Source: Planctomycetaceae bacterium
GTDB taxonomy: Bacteria; Planctomycetota; Planctomycetia; Pirellulales; Pirellulaceae
Direction of reading: 5' to 3'
NCBI GenBank assembly: GCA_020638975.1
Contig: JACKHN010000002.1
Span: 310,001-374,000 of the forward strand
DNA length: 64,000 nt
Of this stretch, positions 1 to 8,382 are shown piece by piece. The notes below the pieces were generated by a model. That model was not told the DNA's origin and ran no database searches. It saw nothing but the letters and a program-made list of their open reading frames with translations. The position numbers and the translations under genes were made by a program. How positions within the stretch are numbered: position 1 is the first letter of the stretch; every line of letters begins with the position of its first letter.

Positions 1-238
1 GCTACTGCCCGAATTTGACCTACCCGAATTGGCGTTGCTCGTAGCGCCGCGACCGTTGCACGTCTCGAACGGAACTGCCGATGGCTTTGCGCCGCAAGAA
101 GCCGAACGCTGCTTAAGGCAAATCGAACCAATTTATCAACAGGCGGGTGGGCAAGCTCCGCAATTCACGATCTCGCCTGGCGGGCATGCGTTTTCGTTCA
201 AGCCAGCGCTGAAGTTCTTTCAATTCCACCTGAGATGA
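1..238 (+). CDS. C-terminal end of an alpha/beta hydrolase (partial)
   Basis: The window opens inside a reading frame (first full codon at base 2) that ends with a stop at 236-238. The 78 visible residues look like the end of a dienelactone-hydrolase or acetyl-xylan-esterase type alpha/beta hydrolase. A PRPLHVSNG strand is followed by an Asp in NGTADGF, the usual place of the catalytic acid, and a His in PGGHAF fits the catalytic His. The nucleophile elbow would lie upstream, outside the window, so substrate and localisation cannot be judged. Family call is inferred from the motif order only. Confidence 0.6.
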   Translation, partial: LLPEFDLPELALLVAPRPLHVSNGTADGFAPQEAERCLRQIEPIYQQAGGQAPQFTISPGGHAFSFKPALKFFQFHLR

Positions 239-778
239 ACCCAGTTGACTTGAGATCGCTGATTGCTCAATCGTCGATTAACACTTCGACTAGAACCCGT
301 CCATCGCTGCCTATCTCGATACTAAGCAAGTGGGCGATTATCGGCGTGCGGTCCACGTTGTTAATCGACTTAAGCTTTACGCCTTGCTGGATGCCAGCAC
401 GCGCAGCAACAAATAACCGTACGAACGTGAATCTACTCGCGAATTGCGTAACCTCACGCGAGTTGCAAGCTGGCACTTTGGTGATGTCTTGTGTCGTTCA
501 TCACAACGTGTCCTGGGCACGCCTGACGGGCTAGCCTGATTTGCATTTGTAGAACGGTCGATGCATCGAGTTCGCACTTGCCGTTGTACCGAAGTCGCGT
601 TCTAAGTCAGAGCGGATCGAGCCACACACATAGTGACTTGTCTAATCTCCTCCCTCTCGGATCGAGTTGATATTGTGTTTTCCAAGGAGTAACTTGTGAA
701 CAACGTCGGCGACGAGCGGCATCACATCAATCTTGAACGTGTCAAGTATTCACACGTGTCAGAAAGGAAGAAGCACAC
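239..778. other. Intergenic region, no clear gene
   Basis: About 540 bases separate the hydrolase end from the lipoprotein gene. A 69-aa minus-strand frame (267-476, GTG start) has a protein-like C-terminal half ending VLVEVLIDD, but it lacks a convincing ribosome binding site and I recognise no family. It may be a remnant or chance. The last 100 bases presumably hold the promoter of the next gene; I could not identify its boxes with confidence. Confidence 0.4.
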
Positions 779-3133
779 ATGTCCAAACCATCGCTTTGTA
801 TATTGGCTTGCGGAATCAGTCTTCTCCTGGGGTGTCAGCCCAATCGTCACGGCCCGGCGGCCACGCATGAGTCAAGCAGCAACGGAGCGGAGTCGCACAG
901 CGAGTTGGATACGGGGGCTCGAGAAGCGAACCTGCAAACGGCCTCGAAATCTGAACTAGGCAATAAAGCAGAGGATGCGGCCCAATCCACATCAGCGGTG
1001 GACGTCAATGAAATCATCGAATTGGAGTTCGCCGGGGACGAGGATTTCGATATGCATCTGCGGCATGACAGAAATCCGTTTCCAACAGAACCGATCCTTC
1101 TTGCGGACGAATTACAAAACCGCATCTTGGAATTCAAATTAATCGACGTCGAAGACTACGAACGTTTGACAAAAGACAACGAAGAAGCACGACGTGTCGG
1201 AGCAGAGTTTTTGAGAAAATCTATCACTGCGAGGCAGAGAGGTCCTGCCAGCGAAATCGAACAGGCGCGGGAAATAGGCAATCGTGCGATCGCGTTGGGA
1301 AGCACCGATCCGCTGATTCGGGCAGAGTTGGAAGCCATCAACGGTCGTACATCTACGTTCGACAACATTGCCACAATGACTATTGCAATCGAAGAAATGA
1401 AAGACGCCGGATATCGTCCGGCTGCTCAGTTTCGCTATTACCACACGGTTTTTTGGTTCAACGTCGAGGAGAGAACACTAACACTGGAGCATAGTGAGGC
1501 GTTAAGAAGCTATGTGGTTGCGATGTTTCGATCAGACCCGCCAGATAAAGAGTATTTGCGAGTTGCTGCGGGACTTCTCAGTATTGCCATGCAGATCGCA
1601 CAATTTGCCGGCATGGAGGAAACTAAACGTTTGGTAGATGCTTGTCTCGCGATCGAAGGTCTCGATCCGTGGCTCAAGCATCTGCTGGTGGGAAAGTATT
1701 ACGTAGCGTTGGCTTGGGAGTACCGCGGCATGGGCGTGGCTAGCGAAGTCACAGAGGACGGAGGGGAACAATTCAGGAAGTACCTGGCCGAAGCAGGAAA
1801 GTGTTTTACGCGTGCATGGCAACTTAGGCCGGATTTCCCGGAAGCAGCCACGAGTATGATCAATGTATCGATGGCTGGTGGCGACCAGCGATACTCACCC
1901 CGAGGTTGGTTCGACTGTGCCATTCGCGCTCAGTTTGACCATCAAGATGCCTACTGGACATTGCATGGTGCCCTGCAACCGAGGTGGAGCGGAGACCCAA
2001 CGGCATCACCGAAATTTATCCGCGAGGTATTGGGATCGACACACTACAACAGTCAAGTGCCTTATTGGGGCTTATATCTGCTCGAGCGCGATGTCGACGA
2101 CTTCCGCGGTCGGGGATCTGCAATTTGGCGGGAAGCGGGAAACTACGAGGCGGTACGAAAGATGATTCAAGGCTATCTCGCGTATGAAGATTCTGCGATA
2201 TCAACCGCCGTCTTGCGTTCCCAACTCGCTGCAGCCGCTTCGTATACCAAAGACTATGTAACTGCGAACGAGGCCTTTCAAGGTCTAGCTGATGACGAGA
2301 TTTACCAGGTCGTCTTTGGAAAGCTTAAGCTGAACCCATTTGAAGCGAAAAGGCTCGCGTCGGTGTTGGCAGGGCCAGCCGCTGAACGGCTATCGAAGCT
2401 GGATTGGTCGCGTTTGAAATCGGATTACCTCTCGGTCGATGAACTCAATGTGTACGCCACCGAACTGGATGCCTTACGTCAACTTGATCCGGCCAAGGCT
2501 TCGCAGCGCTATTGGGACTCTCTAGAGCAACCTATAGCTTGGCGAAAGAAATTCTTAACTGGTGATTGGGTTAACTTGACCTTTACTGAGGGCATGCCGG
2601 GTTGGCAGTTACGAGGAGCAGAATACAAGATCGAAAGTCCCGACAGCGTGGTGATTACCTCGATTCCAGATTCAGGTCCATTGCAACTAGGCTGTGGTTT
2701 TGCGATCGATCCTCCGTTCACCGTGGAACTGAAAGTCGAAGACGCTGATCCGGATCGTCTGTGTCCGGAAGTAGGAATTCTTTTCGGTGACCCTGCGCCT
2801 GCAAACTGGCAGGGTAAATACCTCTGGATCGACCCAAGTCGACAGCGCTTTGGCCGCGAGAGGGTTGTAACACGAGATGATGGCGAAGAATATGAGCTAC
2901 ACAAGACAACACATATATTAGTTCACGTTTGGAAGGACGACTACCAAAGATTCATAAACGGGACTTTGGCAGACTGCGAATATGTGAAAGACTTGGTTCC
3001 AAATGGGCAATTGACATTTGGATTGCATCTTACAACGAATCCATTTCAATCTGTTTCCATTCGTTTCTCCAACATCCGTGTACGCAGGCTCACAAGCCCT
3101 CGTCCAAACTCAAGTACTACGACGCCGCAGTAA
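779..3133 (+). CDS. Large lipoprotein of unknown function with TPR-like middle
   Basis: 784 aa. The N-terminus is a lipoprotein signal: short hydrophobic stretch with lipobox L-L-G-C, lipidated Cys about residue 19, then a low-complexity Ser/Asn/Glu-rich linker to about residue 75. The middle (about 110-560) is helical and includes a segment (about 330-370) in which a residue line reading GKCFTRAWQLRPDFPEA resembles a TPR helix pair. The last 180 residues look like an all-beta jelly-roll of the LamG or 3-keto-disaccharide-hydrolase type. AAGGAAG eight bases upstream supports the ATG at 779. It probably sits in the cell envelope; I do not recognise the family and no partner gene is adjacent. 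Confidence 0.75.
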   Translation: MSKPSLCILACGISLLLGCQPNRHGPAATHESSSNGAESHSELDTGAREANLQTASKSELGNKAEDAAQSTSAVDVNEIIELEFAGDEDFDMHLRHDRNPFPTEPILLADELQNRILEFKLIDVEDYERLTKDNEEARRVGAEFLRKSITARQRGPASEIEQAREIGNRAIALGSTDPLIRAELEAINGRTSTFDNIATMTIAIEEMKDAGYRPAAQFRYYHTVFWFNVEERTLTLEHSEALRSYVVAMFRSDPPDKEYLRVAAGLLSIAMQIAQFAGMEETKRLVDACLAIEGLDPWLKHLLVGKYYVALAWEYRGMGVASEVTEDGGEQFRKYLAEAGKCFTRAWQLRPDFPEAATSMINVSMAGGDQRYSPRGWFDCAIRAQFDHQDAYWTLHGALQPRWSGDPTASPKFIREVLGSTHYNSQVPYWGLYLLERDVDDFRGRGSAIWREAGNYEAVRKMIQGYLAYEDSAISTAVLRSQLAAAASYTKDYVTANEAFQGLADDEIYQVVFGKLKLNPFEAKRLASVLAGPAAERLSKLDWSRLKSDYLSVDELNVYATELDALRQLDPAKASQRYWDSLEQPIAWRKKFLTGDWVNLTFTEGMPGWQLRGAEYKIESPDSVVITSIPDSGPLQLGCGFAIDPPFTVELKVEDADPDRLCPEVGILFGDPAPANWQGKYLWIDPSRQRFGRERVVTRDDGEEYELHKTTHILVHVWKDDYQRFINGTLADCEYVKDLVPNGQLTFGLHLTTNPFQSVSIRFSNIRVRRLTSPRPNSSTTTPQ

Positions 3134-3556
3134 CATCAAAAGGTGCCTCCGGATGCCAAACGTCGAGCAGCCAAAGACCATTGCGCCACGTCGATGGCTC
3201 AAAGTGAATCCGAAGGCGTCCGCGCCGAATCGTCGTCTTTCAATAGCCGACTGACCCGCTGATCGGGCAGATCGAGTTCCCAGCCAACACGCCGTTTTTT
3301 GAAAAAACCAGAACCCGAGTGCAAAGTCAACAACAAGAAATGGAAGCGATAAGGGGCCTGCAAAAACCGCCCACGCCCCTAACTCAAGGCGTTCCCAAGC
3401 ATACGCTGGCAAAGGGAACACACCAATCCGCGCGCCGTGCGAAACCGGATAGACGACGAAAAAACAGGCGAAGCCGCCAACCAATCCAGCGAGCAGAGAT
3501 GCCCACCACACAGCGCGACTAGTGCCAATTGAGCGGCGGTCCTCATTCTCGGGCAT
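3110..3556 (-). CDS. Small membrane protein of unknown function
   Basis: 148 aa. Two hydrophobic segments are visible, about residues 17-37 and 62-84, separated by an extracytoplasmic-looking loop rich in Pro and aromatic residues; the C-terminal 50 residues are basic and without hydrophobic segments. The start region overlaps the end of the integrase remnant on the other strand, and the 3' end overlaps the last bases of the lipoprotein gene convergently. The basic tail looks less protein-like than the rest, so the gene may be shortened or frameshifted near its end. Function unknown; existence moderately supported by the paired membrane segments. Confidence 0.4.
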   Translation of the reverse strand: MPENEDRRSIGTSRAVWWASLLAGLVGGFACFFVVYPVSHGARIGVFPLPAYAWERLELGAWAVFAGPLSLPFLVVDFALGFWFFQKTACWLGTRSARSAGQSAIERRRFGADAFGFTLSHRRGAMVFGCSTFGIRRHLLMLLRRRST

Positions 3557-3896
3557 CGCTTGGACTTCGATCGCACAACCGAACTTCCCGCGTCTGGCAC
3601 AACGAAAGACCTACAAAATGCTGCGTCTGGATTTGGAGGCGGCGAGTATCTCTTACCAGTCGGAAGCGGGCAAATACCCGGATCTCCATGCCCTTCGTCA
3701 CGCGCGCCCGACAAGCCGGAGCCGCCCCGAACTCTGACCTGCGGGCAACGATGCGTACCACACTCGTCGCGACGAAGAGAGGTGGATAGTCGATCGGATG
3801 AATGGATACCTTAAACTACCCGCCGAGGACGAGCCAGAAACGCCGGACGAAGAGACTCCCGGTAATGGTCAGCCACCCGATGGCGACTCGAAGTGA
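3540..3896 (+). pseudogene. Remnant of a tyrosine recombinase (phage-type integrase)
   Basis: In one plus frame, about bases 3580-3700 read as the C-terminal part of a planctomycete-type tyrosine integrase: KMLRLDLEAA, then a Tyr/Gly linker, then HALRH, the His-x-x-Arg box of the catalytic domain. The frame then departs from the family, meets a TGA at 3735-3737, and continues in the same frame as an unrelated acidic tail to a TGA at 3894-3896. No intact start, no upstream Arg box and no downstream catalytic Tyr are visible. It ends about 70 bases before a tRNA-Arg gene, a typical integration site. Call rests on motif similarity; the acidic tail may belong to another decayed gene. Confidence 0.55.
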
Positions 3897-3964
3897 TGCA
3901 AAACCTGTTGAGACTCGGCGGTTGGGAATAGCACCAACCCTTCGGAATAGCATTTTTTTCCAAG

Positions 3965-4038
3965 TATCCCCGACAGGGTTCGAACCTGTAACCTTCGGCT
4001 TCGGAGGCCGACGCGCTATCCAATTGTGCCACGGGGAC
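3965..4038 (-). tRNA. tRNA-Arg, anticodon CCG
   Basis: A complete 74-nt cloverleaf can be folded on the minus strand: seven-pair acceptor stem starting GTCCCCG (with G-U at pair 1-72), D arm with AATTGGATA loop, five-pair anticodon stem with loop CTCCGAA giving anticodon CCG, five-base variable region, and T arm with the TTCGAAC loop. It would read CGG codons. The 3' CCA is not encoded (the bases after the discriminator A are CTT), so it depends on the CCA-adding enzyme, encoded at 53472-54737. Integrase remnants lie just downstream of its 3' end. Confidence 0.96.
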
Positions 4039-4240
4039 AAATCTCGCGGACTGCGTCCTCGTGTTCTAGTCTAACGAGATCGCTGCAAATGGGTATAGGT
4101 ATCCTGGATGCTCCGACAAGATGTGGCGAGATGACAGTCGAAAGGTTTCGCCTTCACGTCGATGCACACTTCGTATTAAAATTAAAAAGCTGGAATGCTG
4201 TCTCAAACACGCGCGTACGATACTTTGGGAGCCGAGTCGA

Positions 4241-4564
4241 ATGCAAAAAGGTCTTTTTTCGCCAGGCGATGCGGTCGTCTATCGAAAATGTAAACACAGC
4301 TCGACTCCTGGCCCACGTGCCAAGAGCGTTGATCCGGCACCGCGAGGTGAAGAATATACCTACACGGTTGACAAGTTTTGGGTCGTCGTTGGCCTACTGC
4401 CGGACGATACGGTTCGCTTAGCGACGCGACGAGGTAAAGAACACGTTGTCCAGTGCTCCGACCCCAATCTACGGCACGCTCGTTGGTGGGAAAGGCTGAT
4501 CTATCGAGACCGTTTTCCGAAACCCGGCGACGCCGAGACCTCGAAAGAATCGGCGTCCAAGTAG
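4241..4564 (+). CDS. Conserved-looking small protein of unknown function
   Basis: 107 aa from the ATG at 4241; the open frame extends to 4121 but its upstream part looks non-coding, and the protein-like sequence starts here. It has a beta-rich core: GDAVVYRK, then a Lys/Pro linker, EYTYTVDKFWVVVGLLPDDTVRL, and a basic arm ending RWWERLIYRDRF, followed by an acidic tail. The pattern suggests a small SH3-like barrel, but that is only an impression. No signal peptide or membrane segment. It converges on the CobW-type gene with only four bases between their stop codons. Function unknown. Confidence 0.6.
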   Translation: MQKGLFSPGDAVVYRKCKHSSTPGPRAKSVDPAPRGEEYTYTVDKFWVVVGLLPDDTVRLATRRGKEHVVQCSDPNLRHARWWERLIYRDRFPKPGDAETSKESASK

Positions 4565-4568
4565 ACTC

Positions 4569-5678
4569 TTACTCCGGAACCACGTTGGCAAATCGATGCG
4601 TCGGAACAGGGCGTCCAGGACGAAAACTTTGAGTCTGACGCCACTCCGGTTTCGCTCCCAGCTCGCGGCAAACGGCTTCGACCACTTGATGGACTTCAGA
4701 TTCGAGAACCACGGGATCGAGGGCGACACGTGCGTTGACAACCAAATCGGCGATTTCCGTCCTACAGTCGGACGGCAGCGATAGTTCAACTGGCTGATCA
4801 TTGCTGATCAGATTCGCGACGCCGTGCGCGGCATCCGCCAACCCAATTGCCTTTAAATGGGCAGCTTCCGCATCCAGACTTCGCAAGCGACTGCGGAGTC
4901 CGTCGACAATTCGGACTAGCATATCATCGAGGTCGAACGGACGATCTGATGCGATGTGCAGGTTACTGTTAAGCCAACCGAGCTCCGCCTCGCCTTCCGC
5001 GTAGATATCATAGTCGATGTCTAAGATTCGGCGACCAAATTCGCCTTGCTGGTCAAGCAGTTCCACGAGTCCTGCGATCCCAACTCCAGTCCTGGCTGAC
5101 ATTCGCAGTGTGGGTACACTGGGATAATGCTCTTCGATCAGTTGTTGGAGTTCGTCAACTTCGGTGGACGAAAGCTGATCGATACGATTGAGTACAATGA
5201 AGTCTGCTTCTTCCAACTGTTTTCGGAAGATGTAAGCAGCCTTTGGCGAGAAACCCGCGTTCGGCTCGCCTTTCAAGATCTTGCGTCCATGACTGGGCTT
5301 TAAAAGAACACCGTACGGGGCGACTTGGAACCGATCGGCGTGGAGTCGCATCAATGGCTGAACGACGGTTGCAACGAGGTCCGTGCAACTGCCAACGGGC
5401 TCGGCCAAAACGACATCAGGGTGCTGCTCACTCGTCAATCTAGCCACGACGTCTGTCAACTCGTTAAAGTTGCAGCAGAAGCAAGCGCCTGCAACTTCGC
5501 CGACGTCAAATCCCTGTGAACGAAGTGTGTGCGTATCCACCAAATCCGTCGCCTGGTCGTTCGTTACGATTCCGACGCGAAGCCCTTGGCCTTGATATGC
5601 GTTGGCGAGCCTCGCAATCGTAGTGGTCTTGCCGGCGCCGAGGAAACCGCCGAGCATCACGAATCGAACTGCGGACAT
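4569..5678 (-). CDS. CobW/P47K-family GTPase (COG0523), probable metal chaperone
   Basis: 369 aa from the ATG at 5678; a TTG 12 bases upstream would add four residues. The N-terminal G domain shows Walker A GGFLGAGKTT (about residues 8-17), a CFCC metal-binding motif (the family's CxCC, about 65-68) and an NRID guanine-specificity motif (NKxD variant). COG0523 GTPases deliver metals such as zinc, cobalt or nickel to target enzymes in the cytoplasm; which metal is used here cannot be read from sequence. The C-terminal half is diverged from the usual CobW_C domain. It stands alone, divergent from a membrane protein gene. Confidence 0.88.
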   Translation of the reverse strand: MSAVRFVMLGGFLGAGKTTTIARLANAYQGQGLRVGIVTNDQATDLVDTHTLRSQGFDVGEVAGACFCCNFNELTDVVARLTSEQHPDVVLAEPVGSCTDLVATVVQPLMRLHADRFQVAPYGVLLKPSHGRKILKGEPNAGFSPKAAYIFRKQLEEADFIVLNRIDQLSSTEVDELQQLIEEHYPSVPTLRMSARTGVGIAGLVELLDQQGEFGRRILDIDYDIYAEGEAELGWLNSNLHIASDRPFDLDDMLVRIVDGLRSRLRSLDAEAAHLKAIGLADAAHGVANLISNDQPVELSLPSDCRTEIADLVVNARVALDPVVLESEVHQVVEAVCRELGAKPEWRQTQSFRPGRPVPTHRFANVVPE

Positions 5679-5838
5679 GGTGAATTCCAATATGAGGTTG
5701 CTGAAACAGGCTTCATTATTTCTCCGTCCGGATAGGACCGCAAGCGGCGTGTCTGATTTCCGCGAGCAGTTCGGTCAGCTAAGCTGCAACAGTTGGGCCT
5801 CGCGCCTCGTTGTTTTTTCACTTGCGGAGACCCGCTCT

Positions 5839-6306
5839 ATGGATGACTCGATGGGTATCCCGCCAGAAAGAGCAACGAGCGCCACCTCGCCACTGCAACT
5901 CGTCTTGCTGACAGGTTGGGCCATCGCTGTAGCGTGCCTTGGCGGTTACTTATGTGGCCTCGCAATTGCGAAGCTGGGAACAATTGGAACTGCGTCGTTG
6001 TGGCTGGCTGGCGAAGGAGCTGGATTCGTTGGGCGGAAGTTGATCTCTGAGAAGAGCCGGATTGCGGGAACGATCTTGGTATTCGCATGCCTTATCGCAT
6101 TCGTGTTTGCTGAAGTGTGCTGGATCCATTGGCGTATCATTCCTGCAAGAGAGAGTTGGCTCGCCGCGGTTCGGTATCTACCTACGTTCGTAGAGAAGTA
6201 CACACTGGCGGCCGTGATCGGCGGGGTTTTCTGCTTCATGGGCGCAAACTCAGCGTATCGGCAAGTCGCGCGGCGATATCGCATCGTCCACATAATGGAA
6301 GAATGA
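5839..6306 (+). CDS. Four-helix membrane protein of unknown function
   Basis: 155 aa, start chosen at the ATG at 5839 because the frame upstream overlaps the CobW-type gene and looks non-coding. Hydrophobic segments lie at about residues 22-45, 53-66, 76-96 and 120-137, with a basic C-terminal end, so it is an inner-membrane protein. It lacks motifs I can assign. Its stop codon overlaps the start of the next small frame (ATGA at 6303-6306), suggesting translational coupling. Confidence 0.6.
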   Translation: MDDSMGIPPERATSATSPLQLVLLTGWAIAVACLGGYLCGLAIAKLGTIGTASLWLAGEGAGFVGRKLISEKSRIAGTILVFACLIAFVFAEVCWIHWRIIPARESWLAAVRYLPTFVEKYTLAAVIGGVFCFMGANSAYRQVARRYRIVHIMEE

Positions 6307-6446
6307 CTGGTACATCGCCCTTCGATCACCTCGAAGCTGAGCTCGCAGTTGTAGCGATCACAACGACTGAATGGACGGTCGCCGCCGATCTCGGCGGAGG
6401 CGAACAAGTTTCCTGCGTAACCCCACGTCTCGAACTGTTGCGCTGA
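6303..6446 (+). CDS. Possible 47-aa protein coupled to the membrane protein
   Basis: A frame of 47 residues starts at the ATG that overlaps the stop codon of the upstream membrane protein gene (ATGA). The product is acidic in its first half and has a run of Thr residues (AITTTEWT); no known motif is visible. The overlap is the main support; short length and lack of recognisable similarity keep the call weak. Confidence 0.3.
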   Translation: MTGTSPFDHLEAELAVVAITTTEWTVAADLGGGEQVSCVTPRLELLR

Positions 6447-6548
6447 TCTAGTCTTTTAGGCAGTACATGACACAATCCGCGCACTGGAGGCGTGAGTTCA
6501 CAGTGTTGAACCGCAGCTCCTGGCATGCGCAGCAAACGAGTAACTATC

Positions 6549-8345
6549 ATGAGCCGTCGAATTCTAATCGTAGACGACACGGAGTCTATTCACGACGACT
6601 TCAGGAGCATTATGGAACCGAGCGTCGGTTCGACGGGAACGCTCAGGGACGCAAAAACTGCGTTACTAGGGACGCCATCGACGAAGGTGGTACAACCGCC
6701 GTTCGAACTTGTCTCGGCTCTCCAAGGCGAGGAGGCACTGCAACTGGTTCAACAGAGCGTAGAAGCGAATAGGCCCTTCGCGATGGCCTTTGTTGATGTC
6801 CGGATGCCACCGGGGTGGGACGGCATCGAGACGCTAGAACGAATCTGGGAAGTCGACCCTGCCATTCAGGCTGTCGTGTGTACGGCGTTCTCCGACTATT
6901 CCTGGAACGACATGATCGACCGATTTGGGAGCACGGATCGGTTGCTGATCTTGCGAAAGCCATTCGACAACATGGAAGTGCGTCAACTGGCGTGTGCATT
7001 GACTCGCAAATGGCAACTCGAACGTGACTCCAAGACACAGATGCAACATCTTTCTGAGGTGGTTGCCGAACGTACCAGAGAGATCACTGAAGCCCGGGAT
7101 GAGTTGCTGAGAGTCAATCTGCGATTGGAGCAAGCATGTGCCGCTGCCGAGCGGGCGAATCAGACGAAGAGTGCGTTTTTGGCCAATATGAGTCACGAGA
7201 TTCGCACGCCGATGACAGCGATACTCGGATACGCCGATGTACTATTGGCCGACGGTGATATCACACTCGCGCCGCAAGAGCGCGTCGTAGCGATCGACAC
7301 GATCCGAAGAAATGGGTCGCACCTACTACAGTTAATCAACGACCTACTAGACATCAGCAAGATCGAAGCGAACGAAATTACCGTCGAGCGGCTGACCTAT
7401 TCGCCAATTGAAGTCACTGAAGAAGTGATCGCATTGATGAAGGTTCGCGCTCGTGATCGCGGGATCGCGTTGAGTAGCGAAATCGAGGGCGAGATTCCCG
7501 AGCTAATTTATTCCGACCCTACGAGAATGCGGCAGATCCTGGTCAATCTCATTGGGAATGCGATCAAGTTCACTGACAACGGAAGCGTACGGGTCGTGCT
7601 CGGCTGTACTTCCTCACCGTCTGGCGGGCAATTGTTTCGGGTCAAGATCATCGATTCTGGTATCGGGATGAACGAAGAGCAAAGGCTTCGGCTGTTCAAG
7701 CCCTTTACGCAGGCTGACGAATCGACAACTCGAAAGTACGGCGGAACTGGCCTGGGGTTGTCTATCTCGAAACGTCTCGCCGAAGCACTCGGGGGCGACA
7801 TCGAAGTGGTGAGTGAACCGGGACGAGGAAGTGAATTCTGTGTCACCGTAGATGCCGGAAGACTCACCGGCGTCCGTATGGTCCGTCGGCAGAACTCAGA
7901 CATTCAAGCACAGAAGCAGAATCTACGCTCAGAAGGGAAGCGGAATATCAAGCTGGGCGGGCGAGTCTTGCTTGCCGAAGACGGGCTCGACAACCAACGA
8001 CTGTTCTTGGTGATTTTGAATAAAGTTGGCGTTGAAGCAACCGTCGTCGAGAACGGACAACTAGCCTGCGATGAGTACGAAGCATCGCTCGCGAGTAGAA
8101 ATCCGTACGACTTGATCCTAATGGATATGCAAATGCCGGTGCTGGATGGCTACGCGGCGACTCGTCGCCTAAGAGAACTTGGTTGCGATATGCCGATTGT
8201 CGCCATGACGGCACACGCCATGACGGGTGACCGCAACTTGTGCATCGAGGCGGGCTGTACCGACTATATTTCCAAGCCAATCGAACGTGACCAATTCCTG
8301 GCCACGCTCGCCCTTCATCTGAAGCATGTCGCCGTCTCGTGCTGA
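6549..8345 (+). CDS. Hybrid sensor histidine kinase with receiver domains at both ends
   Basis: 598 aa from the ATG at 6549 (a longer frame begins at 6525). Domains in order: an N-terminal receiver-like domain with phospho-acceptor Asp at about 83 (FVDVRMP) and a Lys in RKPF; a coiled-coil linker about 160-205; HisKA with phosphorylatable His at about 216 (ANMSHEIRTP); HATPase_c with N box around 330-340, DSGIGM and GGTGLGLS; and a C-terminal receiver with Asp about 526 (LMDMQMP) and Lys in SKP. There are no membrane segments, so this is a cytoplasmic hybrid kinase; its input probably arrives through the first receiver. The N-terminal receiver has a long insertion before its third strand. No cognate output regulator is adjacent. 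Confidence 0.93.
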   Translation: MSRRILIVDDTESIHDDFRSIMEPSVGSTGTLRDAKTALLGTPSTKVVQPPFELVSALQGEEALQLVQQSVEANRPFAMAFVDVRMPPGWDGIETLERIWEVDPAIQAVVCTAFSDYSWNDMIDRFGSTDRLLILRKPFDNMEVRQLACALTRKWQLERDSKTQMQHLSEVVAERTREITEARDELLRVNLRLEQACAAAERANQTKSAFLANMSHEIRTPMTAILGYADVLLADGDITLAPQERVVAIDTIRRNGSHLLQLINDLLDISKIEANEITVERLTYSPIEVTEEVIALMKVRARDRGIALSSEIEGEIPELIYSDPTRMRQILVNLIGNAIKFTDNGSVRVVLGCTSSPSGGQLFRVKIIDSGIGMNEEQRLRLFKPFTQADESTTRKYGGTGLGLSISKRLAEALGGDIEVVSEPGRGSEFCVTVDAGRLTGVRMVRRQNSDIQAQKQNLRSEGKRNIKLGGRVLLAEDGLDNQRLFLVILNKVGVEATVVENGQLACDEYEASLASRNPYDLILMDMQMPVLDGYAATRRLRELGCDMPIVAMTAHAMTGDRNLCIEAGCTDYISKPIERDQFLATLALHLKHVAVSC

Positions 8346-8382
8346 GAATCATCGCCTCTGATTCACCGGTGCCTATCGGTTG

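Noticed and set aside
267..476. 69-codon minus-strand frame
   Set aside because: Protein-like in part, but no ribosome binding site, GTG start, no family; left as intergenic.
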